The notes beneath the pieces were generated by a model. The model saw only the letters and a program-made list of their open reading frames with translations. It was not told the DNA's origin and made no database searches. Source: UBA8389 sp035719105 (GTDB lineage: Bacteria; Bacteroidota; Bacteroidia; Bacteroidales; UBA1402). From it: a DNA stretch of 64,000 nucleotides. The position numbers were made by a program, and so were the translations under genes. The first letter of the stretch is position 1. The number at the start of each line of letters is the position of its first letter. Below, piece after piece: positions 19,241-27,960 of the stretch. The stretch covers positions 285,646 to 349,645 of the forward strand of contig DASTGN010000006.1 of NCBI GenBank assembly GCA_035719105.1. Direction: 5' to 3'.

Positions 19241-19688
19241 AAAGAGACCCGTCCTTCAGATTTTCTCCGCCGACACTAACACCGAACTTGCGTTACCGTT
19301 GGTTGACAGCGGCATTTCAGCCGGATTTCCCAGTCCTGCACAAGATTATCTGGACTTAAAACTCGACCTGAACAAGGAGTTGATTTCTAATCCTTCCTCC
19401 ACTTTTTTCGGTAGGGTCAAAGGCCAGTCCATGAAGGATGCGGGAATTCTGGACGGAGATATCTTGGTCATTGATAAGTCTTTGGATCCGCAAAATGGAG
19501 ATACTGCCGTTTGCTACATCGATGGTGAATTCACCTTGAAATTTATCCGAATCGAAAAGGACGCCGTTTATTTGGTTCCGGCCAATCCCGCTTTTGAGCC
19601 CATCAAGGTCACAGAGGAAAACAACTTTTGCATCTGGGGCATCGTGACCTACACCATTCAGGATCATAAACATCGTCAACGGAAATGA
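19233..19688 (+). CDS. umuD: UmuD-like self-cleaving mutagenesis protein (S24)
   Basis: A 151-residue LexA/UmuD-type protein. The cleavage site Ala30-Gly31, catalytic Ser66 (GQSMKDAG) and Lys103 (FTLKFIR) are each exactly six residues later than Cys24-Gly25, Ser60 and Lys97 of E. coli UmuD. This strongly supports the assignment and the start. The start is GTG, overlapping queF by 8 bases, with no in-frame ATG before the Met of GQSMKD. After cleavage it would partner UmuC in translesion synthesis, but umuC lies 1.4 kb away beyond a reversed gene pair. Confidence 0.92.
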   Translation: MAKKRPVLQIFSADTNTELALPLVDSGISAGFPSPAQDYLDLKLDLNKELISNPSSTFFGRVKGQSMKDAGILDGDILVIDKSLDPQNGDTAVCYIDGEFTLKFIRIEKDAVYLVPANPAFEPIKVTEENNFCIWGIVTYTIQDHKHRQRK

Positions 19689-19692
19689 TTTT

Positions 19693-20118
19693 TTAAATCT
19701 TAATATCCATCAATTCCTTACCAATTTTATGAAGGGTTTCCTGAATCTCGCGCAACCGGCTTTGGGATGGTATTTTTGAACCATTGATATAAGATGCCAA
19801 GGTGCTTTGTGGTATACCCATCCGTGCAGCTACTTGGGATCGATTCAACTCTGGCAATTTGCTAAATACTTGCTCTATTGGATTATTCGTTTCCGTATCT
19901 TTCCATTGAAAACTCTCGAAACTGATGTCTTCGTCCAAATCATCCCAATGAAGACCAAGAGCAGATTGCCGGCACTTTTTCCGTTGAGTATTGGTTGCTT
20001 CTTTCAATCGCGGATACCATTTCAATGATTGACTGAGTTCATAATTGTCATCAGTCAATATGAAAATCCGGTCGTCCTTGAACCAGATTTTTTGCACGTT
20101 CATTTTGACTTTATCCAT
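19693..20118 (-). CDS. DUF2442 protein fused to a helix-turn-helix domain
   Basis: A 141-residue protein in two parts. Residues 1-60 resemble DUF2442 (VQKIWFKDDRIFILTDDNYELSQSLKWYPRLKEAT). Residues ~80-130 are a Cro/XRE-type helix-turn-helix (LNRSQVAARMGIPQSTLASYINGSKIPSQSRLREI). It follows a DUF4160 gene with an 8-base overlap. This DUF4160/DUF2442 pairing is widespread and toxin-antitoxin-like, but its activity is not proven. The helix-turn-helix half is the natural candidate to bind the palindrome upstream of the pair. Confidence 0.75.
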   Translation of the reverse strand: MDKVKMNVQKIWFKDDRIFILTDDNYELSQSLKWYPRLKEATNTQRKKCRQSALGLHWDDLDEDISFESFQWKDTETNNPIEQVFSKLPELNRSQVAARMGIPQSTLASYINGSKIPSQSRLREIQETLHKIGKELMDIKI

Positions 20119-20344
20119 GATATTTTTTCCATTCCATGATAAATACTTCTCGATTTTCCTTTAAAATTGACTCTGCCAATCGAATGTCCTTCGCTTGTAA
20201 ACCAAGGTTTTCTATTAGTTTCACTTCAGTTTCTATATCAAATTTGGCCAATCCATCTGAATTTTCAACATGAACATGTATGGGTTTATGCTCTCGTGAC
20301 CAGAAAAAAAATCGAAGACCAAAAAGACGTAATAAAGTTGGCAT
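20111..20344 (-). CDS. DUF4160 protein
   Basis: A 77-residue protein with the DUF4160 signature: PTLLRLFGLRFFFWSREHKPIHVHVE near the N-terminus, then an acidic helix. The HVHVE segment is highly conserved in the family. Function is unknown. Genomically it is paired with DUF2442 proteins and behaves like a small mobile two-gene module. The pair lies reversed between umuD and the SRAP-umuC genes, which looks like an insertion into a mutagenesis operon (inference). Confidence 0.75.
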   Translation of the reverse strand: MPTLLRLFGLRFFFWSREHKPIHVHVENSDGLAKFDIETEVKLIENLGLQAKDIRLAESILKENREVFIMEWKKYHG

Positions 20345-20358
20345 TACTATTTTTTTTA

Positions 20359-20389
20359 CAAATATAGGTAATAATATTATTACCTATAT
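20359..20389 (-). promoter_or_regulatory. Perfect 28-bp palindrome over the DUF4160 promoter
   Basis: Positions 20362-20389 form a 28-bp perfect inverted repeat with no loop (half-site ATATAGGTAATAAT). Its edge overlaps the minus-strand -7 box TATATTTG at 20359-20366, which is 15 bases before the DUF4160 start. A dimeric repressor bound here would block that promoter, and the helix-turn-helix half of the DUF2442 protein is the obvious candidate. It also lies 37 bases upstream of the -7 box of the SRAP-umuC unit. Confidence 0.75.
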
Positions 20390-20425
20390 CTATTGAATTA
20401 TTTTTTTTTCGTGCTAACATAAATG

Positions 20426-20433
20426 TATATTTG
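20426..20433 (+). promoter_or_regulatory. TATATTTG -7 box for SRAP-umuC
   Basis: Matches the TAnnTTTG consensus, 14 bases upstream of the SRAP start. The expected -33 position is occupied by a T tract, not a clear TTTG. Confidence 0.55.
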
Positions 20434-20447
20434 TAAAAAAGATTTTC

Positions 20448-21095
20448 ATGTGCTTCATGTCCCGACTCACGGTTTCTGCTGCGGAACTAAAATCAAGGTT
20501 TCAGGTGGACTTGGACGAACCCGAGGATCGTTGGCAACCCGCCATGGAGTTCAGTGCGTTTGTCCATCCCAAAATGCCGGTGATTGCCAACAATAAACCG
20601 GACAAACTTCAATTTTTCGAGTGGGGGTTGATGCCATCGTGGGCAAAAGACAAGTCGTTGCAAAACAATACGTTGAACGCTAGAATTGAAACCCTGCACG
20701 AAAAGCCTTCGTTCAGAAATATACTCAATAACCGTTGCCTCATTCCTGCAGACGGTTTCTATGAATGGCAATGGTTGGACACTGCTGGAAAGAAGAAACA
20801 AAAATTTCTCATCACCATCGATGACGACGAAATTTTCTCATTTGCAGGGCTTTGGAGCACTTGGGCAGATTTTTCCACAGGCGAACTCCTTGAAACCTAC
20901 ACCATTATTACCAGACCTGCCAACGAACTGATGGCCACGATTCATAACAGCAAAAGGAGGATGCCCTGGATTCTGCCACGTACGGATGAACATTCATGGC
21001 TTTATGGTAACGATGTTGTTTTCAAAGACTTGAAGATGAAGGCCGAAGCCTTGGTCGAGCATCCAAAAAGGTCAGAACAAACGCTTTTTGATTGA
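20448..21095 (+). CDS. SRAP (YedK/HMCES-type) abasic-site shielding protein
   Basis: A 215-residue SOS response-associated peptidase family protein. The catalytic Cys2 follows the initiator Met (MCFMSRLT), which fixes the start. The Asn of LNARIET, the Glu of GFYEWQW and the His of TIHNSKRRMPWIL complete the known active site. SRAP proteins crosslink covalently to abasic sites in single-stranded DNA and protect them. It ends 3 bases before umuC, so an abasic-site shield and a translesion polymerase are made from one message. Confidence 0.93.
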   Translation: MCFMSRLTVSAAELKSRFQVDLDEPEDRWQPAMEFSAFVHPKMPVIANNKPDKLQFFEWGLMPSWAKDKSLQNNTLNARIETLHEKPSFRNILNNRCLIPADGFYEWQWLDTAGKKKQKFLITIDDDEIFSFAGLWSTWADFSTGELLETYTIITRPANELMATIHNSKRRMPWILPRTDEHSWLYGNDVVFKDLKMKAEALVEHPKRSEQTLFD

Positions 21096-21098
21096 ACC

Positions 21099-22388
21099 AT
21101 GTACGCCTTAGTCGATTGCAATAATTTTTACGCCTCCTGCGAGCGCGTATTCAATCCCAGTCTGAACGGGGTTCCCATCGTCGTGCTGTCCAACAACGAT
21201 GGCTGCGTCATTGCGCGCTCCAACGAGGCAAAAGAGCTTGGCATTCCAATGGGCGAACCTGCCTTTAAAATGAAAGAGGTGATCGAGAAAAACGGTGTTG
21301 CCGTGTTTTCCTCTAATTATACGTTGTACGGTGATATGTCACATCGAGTGATGCAAACACTTCAGACGTTTGTTCCCAATATGGAAATTTATTCCATCGA
21401 TGAGGCTTTTTTGAATTTTCATGGATTTGAGCATCTGGATTTAGCTGCTTTTGGACGAAAAATTGTCCGCACAACGACCAAAAACACGGGTATTCCCGTT
21501 AGTATTGGCATTGCGCCCACCAAGACATTGGCCAAGGTAGCCAATAAATTTGCCAAAAAGTACAAAGGTTATAAAGGTGCTTGCGTCATCGATACCGACG
21601 AAAAGCGCATCAAGGCATTGCAGCGTTTTGCCATTGGGGACGTTTGGGGCATCGGCAGGCGTTATTCCAAACTCCTGGAATATCATGGAATTCATACTGC
21701 TTACGATTTTACCCAACGCCCCGCTTCCTGGGTTCGAAAGCACCTGACTGTGGTCGGAGAGCGGATGTGGAACGAATTGCGGGGCATTCCGTGCATCGAA
21801 CTGGAAAATCAGCCCACGGCCAAGAAACAAATTTGCACCTCGAGAAGTTTTGGTAGCAAATTGACTGAATTCGCCGATGTTGCTGAAGCGGTGTCCAACC
21901 ACGCTGCATCTTGTGCGGCCAAACTGCGCCGACAACGTACCTGTGCGGCTGGCATGCTGGTTTTCATCATGACCAATCCCTTTGCCGAACGTGATCCGCA
22001 ATATGTGAACAGCCGCCACTTCAAACTATCCGTTCCCACCAACGACTCTGGTGAAATCATCGCTTATGCCAAACGGTTGCTGGAGGAAATCTTCAGAAAA
22101 GGGTATGCGTATAAAAAGGCCGGCGTAATCATTACTGAAATCGTGCCCGATGCGCCCATTCAAGCAGATTTGTTCGATCGGGTAGATAGAGACAGGCAGA
22201 AGCGGCTCATGAAAGCCATCGATGAGCTCAACGACGGTTTCGGCACCAATAAAGTTCGTAGTGCTGCTCAGGGTTATAGCAAGAAATGGAAACTCAAGAA
22301 TGAACAACTTTCACCCTGCTATTCGACCAAACTGACAGACATTATCGAAGTGAAAGTTGAACAAACTGAAAAAGCTGCAAAAGATTAA
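21099..22388 (+). CDS. umuC: DNA polymerase V catalytic subunit UmuC (Y-family)
   Basis: A 429-residue Y-family polymerase of normal UmuC length. Palm residues are visible: VDCNNFYASCERVF with the first catalytic Asp, and SIDEAFL with the second Asp-Glu pair. The helix-hairpin-helix region VWGIGRRYSKLLEYHGI follows, then a little-finger domain and the C-terminal UmuC extension. It carries out error-prone bypass with processed UmuD. Its last codons form part of a rho-independent terminator. Confidence 0.95.
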   Translation: MYALVDCNNFYASCERVFNPSLNGVPIVVLSNNDGCVIARSNEAKELGIPMGEPAFKMKEVIEKNGVAVFSSNYTLYGDMSHRVMQTLQTFVPNMEIYSIDEAFLNFHGFEHLDLAAFGRKIVRTTTKNTGIPVSIGIAPTKTLAKVANKFAKKYKGYKGACVIDTDEKRIKALQRFAIGDVWGIGRRYSKLLEYHGIHTAYDFTQRPASWVRKHLTVVGERMWNELRGIPCIELENQPTAKKQICTSRSFGSKLTEFADVAEAVSNHAASCAAKLRRQRTCAAGMLVFIMTNPFAERDPQYVNSRHFKLSVPTNDSGEIIAYAKRLLEEIFRKGYAYKKAGVIITEIVPDAPIQADLFDRVDRDRQKRLMKAIDELNDGFGTNKVRSAAQGYSKKWKLKNEQLSPCYSTKLTDIIEVKVEQTEKAAKD

Positions 22389-22407
22389 TCTTCCGCAGCT
22401 TTTTTTA
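22371..22407. terminator. Bidirectional terminator overlapping the umuC 3' end
   Basis: AAAGCTGC (22371-22378) pairs with GCAGCTTT (22395-22402), and an inner GATT/AATC pair adds to the stem. A seven-T tract follows on the plus strand and A residues precede it, so it can serve both umuC and the convergent esterase gene. The stem includes the final umuC codons. Confidence 0.8.
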
Positions 22408-23973
22408 CCAGTTGTCTGTTCTGAAATTGGGTGCCCACAGCCCATCTTTATTGGCTAAGCTAGCAGGCGGATTGGTTCCCCAGCAATAGCGGACAGCAAC
22501 GGGCTTCGGTACTGCAGGGTTCCAAACCACAATGGTTTTCCCCTCAAATTTGGCCTGAGCCCAATGAAAGACCTTGTCCTCACCGGCTATGGCGAAACCG
22601 GTCAATTTATCACACCAGGCAACGAAATCTTCTTGGTTTGGCTTGAAGAACAATTGGATAGAGCCTCCTTTTACCAAATAATGATCGTACATGGGGCCGG
22701 AATACTCTAAGCTTTCACCATAGGCTTTGTTCATGGCGCAGAGAGCCAATCGAAATCCAATTTCCTGCTTGTTCTTGGGATGAATGTTTGAGGCATCACT
22801 GGCGTTATCAATGGCTACGACCATGGCCGTGTTTGGTACGGAAAGATTTTGCAATTGTGCTTCCCGAACCGTCATCATTGGGCCGTCTTCAACCGGTTTT
22901 GACATGGGTTTGCCGTAGTTGGCCAACTGTACATATATGAATGGAAAATCACCCTGACCGAACGATTTGCGCCAGTCGGCAATCAGCGTTTCCATAATTT
23001 CACGGTAATCATTGGCAGATGGACCATTGGATTCGCCCTGATACCAAAGTACACCACGAATGGCATATGGAAACAAAGGTGCAATCATACCATTGTAACA
23101 GACGTATGGGTTGTGTTGGTCAATGCTCGGATCTGGATTTTTAGGTGCTTTCGGTTTTTTGGCCGAGACGTCTCCTGCAGAAGCCGCCAGTGCAGCTAAA
23201 TCACCACTGTATTTGGCCATCTGGCTTCTGTAAGCAGCCATGGTTTTGGCACTATCGGCAGCAAATTTATCCCATTTCGCCTGGTAATTGTCCAACAAAT
23301 AATTCAATTTCGGATGCTCCCGCAACGATTTCTCACTGATCCAACATTCGGCAGTGCTTGCTCCATAAGCCGATGTGATGAGCCCGAACGGTATTTCATA
23401 TTGGTCGTACAAATTCTTGGCAAAGAAATAAGCTGCTGCAGAAAAATGCCCGACGGTTTTTGGAGAGCAAACCTCCCATTTGCCGACGACATCCTTTTGA
23501 ATCTCATTGTTTGGTGTATATTCCACATCAAATACCCTGATTTTGGGGTAATTGGCTCCGGCCACTTCTTCTGCCTCATGCTCAACGCCACACCAATATC
23601 GATCCTCTTTTGCCACCGTCATATCCATGTTGGACTGTCCGGAACAAACCCAAACTTCTCCTACATAAACATCTTTGATGAGTACGGAATTCTTTTTCCC
23701 ACGGACTTCCATATTGTATGGACCACCTTCAGGCAATGCTTTCAGCTTGACCATCCATTTACCTGACTTATTTGTTTTTGCGATTGCCTTCAGATTGTTG
23801 AACAATACGGTTACCTTTTCGCCAGGAGTTCCGGTACCCCAGACCGGTATGGGCTTATTGCGTTGCAACACCATGTGTTCGCTAAAAAGATTGACGGGTT
23901 TGACCAATGCATAGCCGGGCATGCAAGCAATAAGCAAACCAATCAACAGCAACCCTTTGAATGCCTTGTTCAT
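22405..23973 (-). CDS. Sialate O-acetylesterase family protein (SGNH)
   Basis: A 522-residue secreted carbohydrate esterase. A signal peptide (ending about MPGYA) precedes an N-terminal beta domain, and the SGNH core has block I VCSGQSNMDM with the nucleophile Ser, VLWYQGESN, and a late IHPKNKQEIG His block. Family members remove O-acetyl groups from sialic acid or from hemicellulose and pectin sugars. Given the PL11 lyases and fucosidase in the window, a plant-polysaccharide substrate is more likely than sialic acid. The second esterase lies immediately upstream with a 4-base gap. Confidence 0.85.
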   Translation of the reverse strand: MNKAFKGLLLIGLLIACMPGYALVKPVNLFSEHMVLQRNKPIPVWGTGTPGEKVTVLFNNLKAIAKTNKSGKWMVKLKALPEGGPYNMEVRGKKNSVLIKDVYVGEVWVCSGQSNMDMTVAKEDRYWCGVEHEAEEVAGANYPKIRVFDVEYTPNNEIQKDVVGKWEVCSPKTVGHFSAAAYFFAKNLYDQYEIPFGLITSAYGASTAECWISEKSLREHPKLNYLLDNYQAKWDKFAADSAKTMAAYRSQMAKYSGDLAALAASAGDVSAKKPKAPKNPDPSIDQHNPYVCYNGMIAPLFPYAIRGVLWYQGESNGPSANDYREIMETLIADWRKSFGQGDFPFIYVQLANYGKPMSKPVEDGPMMTVREAQLQNLSVPNTAMVVAIDNASDASNIHPKNKQEIGFRLALCAMNKAYGESLEYSGPMYDHYLVKGGSIQLFFKPNQEDFVAWCDKLTGFAIAGEDKVFHWAQAKFEGKTIVVWNPAVPKPVAVRYCWGTNPPASLANKDGLWAPNFRTDNW

Positions 23974-23977
23974 AGGT

Positions 23978-24838
23978 CTATAATATTTTACGTTCTTTCA
24001 ACCAATCGATGTAAAGTCCTTTCCAGGTTTCGTGGTAACGAAACGTTTCGTGGAAACCCCAACCGTGACCTCCTTCCGGAAAAATATACATGGATGCTGG
24101 AACCTTGAATTTCTGAAGTGCCAAGTAGAAATCGATGCTGTTTTGAGGTGGCACGGATCCATCATCGCCGCTTAAGAAAAGCAGGGTGGGAGGGGTATCT
24201 TTCGTTACCTGGAGTTCGTTTGAATAATAATTGACCGAATCCTTGCGATAACCCAAACCGAGGAGGTTTTCACGAGATCCGGCATGGGTAACGCTTTCTT
24301 GCATGGATACCACTGGATAGAACAGAATCATAAAGTCGGGACGGTTGCTTTTGTCGAAATGGGTGCCCAGTGTGGAAGCCAAATGTCCACCGGCCGAGAA
24401 TCCGCTGACCCCAATTTTGGATGGATTCAATTTCCATTCGGCTGAACGGCTTCGTATGATCTGCATGGCCTGTTGGGCATCTTTCAAAGGAATGTAGGCA
24501 TGTTTGTTTGGAAGGCGGTATTTCAGTATAAAGGCATTGATGCCCTGTTTCGACAACCATTCACCAAATTGTGTACCCTCATGAACCGCTGCTTCGCGAA
24601 TGTACCCTCCACCCGGACAAATCAGGATGGTCACGCCCGTGTTTTTCGAAGGGTCAGCCGGATAAAATCGCATGGATGGGATGGATATATTCGAAATGCG
24701 TTCATTTTCAGTTACTTCTGGTTCGGTAATACCGTTGCTTTCGGGCACTCCTTTTGGCCAAAGCAAAATAACTTCAGGTTCAGCAGACTGCATAATAGCC
24801 GATGTCAAAAAAAACAAGCAAAAAAGGATCTTTTTCAT
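23978..24838 (-). CDS. Secreted alpha/beta-hydrolase esterase
   Basis: A 286-residue exported esterase with a signal peptide (to about MQSAE). The oxyanion motif ICPGGGY and nucleophile motif GVSGFSAGGHLA are those of acetyl-xylan and hormone-sensitive-lipase-like esterases. The late GGHGWGFH segment supplies the His. It is first in a two-gene operon with the sialate O-acetylesterase, so the pair probably deacetylates a polysaccharide or its oligomers. Exact substrate unknown. Confidence 0.85.
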   Translation of the reverse strand: MKKILFCLFFLTSAIMQSAEPEVILLWPKGVPESNGITEPEVTENERISNISIPSMRFYPADPSKNTGVTILICPGGGYIREAAVHEGTQFGEWLSKQGINAFILKYRLPNKHAYIPLKDAQQAMQIIRSRSAEWKLNPSKIGVSGFSAGGHLASTLGTHFDKSNRPDFMILFYPVVSMQESVTHAGSRENLLGLGYRKDSVNYYSNELQVTKDTPPTLLFLSGDDGSVPPQNSIDFYLALQKFKVPASMYIFPEGGHGWGFHETFRYHETWKGLYIDWLKERKIL

Positions 24839-24960
24839 AGTTGGAGACGAATGTTGAGATAGCTACTAAAGTACAAAATTTGTTCAGAATGGGCAACAAA
24901 AACGTACGATTCGAAAGAAAAAACTGTTATAAAACATGTTTTTACAACTCTTATTTATGA

Positions 24961-24968
24961 TAACTTTG
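24961..24968 (+). promoter_or_regulatory. TAACTTTG -7 box upstream of fucI
   Basis: Matches TAnnTTTG and lies 78 bases upstream of the fucI ATG, in the 208-base divergent gap. It would give an untranslated leader of about 70 bases. No operator palindrome was noticed. Confidence 0.5.
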
Positions 24969-25046
24969 TAGGATTAAAACAGCTCTGAAAGGACAAATCA
25001 TCGCATTTGAATTGCCCGAATCGAAGTATATAAAATCATAATTAGA

Positions 25047-26819
25047 ATGACCAAGTATCCTAAAGTAGGGATTCGTCCCATCATCGACGGGCGCCAAGGT
25101 GGTGTTCGTGAAAGTCTGGAAGACCAGACAATGAATATGGCAAAAAGTGCCGCAGCGCTCATTTCTTCCAAATTGCGTTATCCGGACGGAACACCTGTCG
25201 AATGCGTCCTTGCCGACACTACCATCGGTCGTGTGCCCGAAGCTGCCGCTTGTGCTGATAAATTCGAAAAAGAAGGCGTAGGCCTGACTTTGTCCGTTAC
25301 CCCTTGCTGGTGCTACGGTACGGAAACCATTGACTTGAATCCTTATTATCCAAAGGCAATTTGGGGCTTCAACGGAACAGAACGCCCAGGTGCCGTATAT
25401 CTTGCTGCCGCTTTGGCCGGCCATGCCCAAAAGGGTGTGCCTGCATTTGGCATCTATGGAGAGAATGTACAAGACAACACCGATACGAGCATTCCTGCAG
25501 ACGTTGAAGAAAAGATCCTGCGTTTTGTAAAATCCGGTTTGGCTGTTGCTCAGATGAAAGGTAAATCCTATTTGGGAATCGGCGGTCAATGCATGGGTAT
25601 TGCCGGTTCTGTTGTCGATCACGATTTCTTCCAGGATTATTTGGGTATCCGTACAGAAGCTGTCGACGAAGTAGAAATTATTCGCCGCATCGAAAAAGGC
25701 ATTTTTGACCCTGAAGAATTCAAAAAAGCCATGGCTTGGACCGAAAAATACTGCAAAGTCAAGGAAGGCGCTGATTTCAGCGTTCCTGCTAAGCAAAGCA
25801 GCCGCGAACAAAAAGATAAAGATTGGGAATACGTAGTGAAAATGACCATCATCATGCGCGATTTGATGATAGGCAATCCCAAATTGAAAGAACTCGGTTT
25901 TGCTGAAGAAGCACTGGGACACAATGCGATTGCAGCTGGTTTCCAAGGTCAACGTCAATGGACCGATTTCTTGCCAAACGGTGACTACAGCGAAGCACTG
26001 CTTTGTTCTTCTTTCGATTGGAACGGTATTCGTGAAGCATTTGTTTTGGCTACTGAAAATGACTCCTTGAACGGCGTTTCCATGTTGTTCGGCCATTTAT
26101 TGACCAATACTGCCTCTATTTTCTCCGATGTCCGTACTTTCTGGAGCCCTGAAGCTGTTAAACGTGTAACCGGTCATGATTTGGAAGGTGCTGCTGCCAA
26201 TGGTATCATTCACCTGATCAATTCTGGCGCCACTTGCCTGGATGCCACTGGCGAAATGAAAAACGCTGCTGGTGAACCCGCGATGAAACAACCTTGGGAT
26301 ATCACCGAAGAAGAAGTTTTGAAGTGTCTTGATGCAACTGCTTGGTATCCAGCTAATGCTGATTATTTCCGTGGAGGTGGTTTCTCATCCAATTTCTTGT
26401 CCAAAGGTGGTATGCCTGTCACCATGCTTCGCTTGAACCGCGTCAAAGGCTTGGGTCCAGTATTGCAAATTGCTGAAGGTTGGACCGTGGATCTTCCCGA
26501 AAAAGTACATCAAATCATCAACGAACGCACTGACCGCACTTGGCCAACCACATGGTTTGCTCCGCGCCTCAATGAAACGGAACAGTTTAAAGATGTTTAC
26601 AGCGTGATGAACAATTGGGGTGCCAATCATGGTGCCATCAGCTACGGCCACATCGGCGCCGATCTGATCACCTTGGCTTCCATGCTCCGCATCCCTGTTT
26701 GCATGCACAACGTAGAAGCAGGCAAGGTTTTCCGTCCTGCCACTTGGAATGCGTTTGGAATGGATGCTGAAGGTTCTGATTACAGAGCCTGTCAGACATT
26801 TGGACCTCTTTATAAATAA
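25047..26819 (+). CDS. fucI: L-fucose isomerase
   Basis: A 590-residue enzyme, essentially the length of E. coli FucI, that converts L-fucose to L-fuculose (also D-arabinose to D-ribulose). Characteristic stretches: VGIRPIIDGRQGGVRESLE at the N-terminus, TLSVTPCWCYGTET, LATENDSLNGVS with the metal-binding Glu, and the C-terminal GADLITLASMLRIPVCMHN containing the metal-site His region. It opens an operon with two oxidoreductases, a FucU-like mutarotase and the fucose permease. No fuculokinase or aldolase gene follows. Confidence 0.96.
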   Translation: MTKYPKVGIRPIIDGRQGGVRESLEDQTMNMAKSAAALISSKLRYPDGTPVECVLADTTIGRVPEAAACADKFEKEGVGLTLSVTPCWCYGTETIDLNPYYPKAIWGFNGTERPGAVYLAAALAGHAQKGVPAFGIYGENVQDNTDTSIPADVEEKILRFVKSGLAVAQMKGKSYLGIGGQCMGIAGSVVDHDFFQDYLGIRTEAVDEVEIIRRIEKGIFDPEEFKKAMAWTEKYCKVKEGADFSVPAKQSSREQKDKDWEYVVKMTIIMRDLMIGNPKLKELGFAEEALGHNAIAAGFQGQRQWTDFLPNGDYSEALLCSSFDWNGIREAFVLATENDSLNGVSMLFGHLLTNTASIFSDVRTFWSPEAVKRVTGHDLEGAAANGIIHLINSGATCLDATGEMKNAAGEPAMKQPWDITEEEVLKCLDATAWYPANADYFRGGGFSSNFLSKGGMPVTMLRLNRVKGLGPVLQIAEGWTVDLPEKVHQIINERTDRTWPTTWFAPRLNETEQFKDVYSVMNNWGANHGAISYGHIGADLITLASMLRIPVCMHNVEAGKVFRPATWNAFGMDAEGSDYRACQTFGPLYK

Positions 26820-26852
26820 GATTCCAACTCCCCCTTAGGGATTTACAAAATC

Positions 26853-26892
26853 AACAGAGGTCGTATCAACACGTTTTGAGACGACCTCTGTT
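26853..26892 (+). terminator. Strong hairpin between fucI and the reductase gene
   Basis: A 12-bp perfect stem (AACAGAGGTCGT with ACGACCTCTGTT) continues past one A/G mismatch into four more pairs and a 6-base loop. Only three Ts follow the stem, so termination would be partial. It more likely tunes downstream expression or protects the fucI message. Confidence 0.6.
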
Positions 26893-26924
26893 TCATATTC
26901 GATAGCGCCTTAACAACAACGATC

Positions 26925-27941
26925 ATGAATGACCTACTTCTACCCGTCGATCCATCGATGGTTCCACATGTGACATTCTACAACGGTTCCCAAATTCCTG
27001 TCGTCGGACTTGGAACGTTTGGTTCGGACAACTACACACCCGAACAAGTTGCGAATGCCGTCAATCAAGCCATCAGGTTGGGTTACCGTCACTTGGACTG
27101 TGCCTCCGTGTATGGCAACGAAAAAGAAATTGGAGAAACACTAAAAAAACTTTTTGCCGAAGGCGTCGTCAAACGCGAGGATCTTTGGATTACTTCCAAA
27201 GTTTGGAACAACATGCACGACGATGTCATCGGTTCCTGCCAACGTTCCATGGCCGATCTTGGCGTAGACTACCTGGATTTATATTTGGTACACTGGCCAT
27301 TTCCCAACCATCACGGAACTGGGGTGACGGTGGATTCCCGTGACCCTCATGCCGTTCCATACATTCATGAGAATTATATGAAGACTTGGCGTGCTATGGA
27401 AAAACTTACGGAAATGGGGCTGGTACGAAACATCGGAACTTCCAACATGACCATCGCCAAAATGGAGCTCCTGCTTCGTGACTGCCGCATTAAACCTGTT
27501 GTCAACGAGATGGAGATGCATCCTCACTTCCAACAACCCGAACTTTTTGCTTACTTGGCCGAACACGATATTCGAGCCATTGGGTTCTGTCCCATCGGTT
27601 CACCCGGCCGTCCTGAACGAGACAAAACACCCGAAGATACTATTCCGATGGAAGATCCGCTCATTTTGGAAATTGCCTCTAAACACAAAATCCATCCCGC
27701 TTTGGTCTGCATCAAGTGGGCTGTCGGAAATGGGCAAATACCCATTCCATTTTCCGTCAAACCTGAGAAATTCATGGCCAATCTTCGCTGTGTGACCGAA
27801 GATCCTCTTACCGATGAGGAAATGGCTGCCATCAAAACCATCAACAAACGCAATCGATTCATCAAAGGACAGGTTTTCACCTGGGTTACAGCCAAGGATT
27901 GGACTGACTTATGGGATGAAGACGGCATCATAGCGCAATAA
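26925..27941 (+). CDS. Aldo/keto reductase
   Basis: A 338-residue NAD(P)H-dependent reductase. The N-terminal VGLGTFG turn, the tetrad region LDCASVYGNEKEIG (Asp, Tyr), Lys in LWITSKVWN and His in LYLVHWPFP are all visible. So is the nucleotide-binding PIPFSVKPEKFMANLRC near the C-terminus. Inside a fucose operon it could reduce lactaldehyde or act on the free sugar. The N-terminal 15 residues before the barrel and a long C-terminal tail are unusual details. Substrate is inference. Confidence 0.88.
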   Translation: MNDLLLPVDPSMVPHVTFYNGSQIPVVGLGTFGSDNYTPEQVANAVNQAIRLGYRHLDCASVYGNEKEIGETLKKLFAEGVVKREDLWITSKVWNNMHDDVIGSCQRSMADLGVDYLDLYLVHWPFPNHHGTGVTVDSRDPHAVPYIHENYMKTWRAMEKLTEMGLVRNIGTSNMTIAKMELLLRDCRIKPVVNEMEMHPHFQQPELFAYLAEHDIRAIGFCPIGSPGRPERDKTPEDTIPMEDPLILEIASKHKIHPALVCIKWAVGNGQIPIPFSVKPEKFMANLRCVTEDPLTDEEMAAIKTINKRNRFIKGQVFTWVTAKDWTDLWDEDGIIAQ

Positions 27942-27960
27942 TAATTCAAAAAATACAATC

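Noticed and set aside
26853..26892. Riboswitch before the aldo/keto reductase gene
   Set aside because: Only a single simple hairpin is present, with no conserved junction or pseudoknot-like sequence. Partial terminator or stabiliser is enough.
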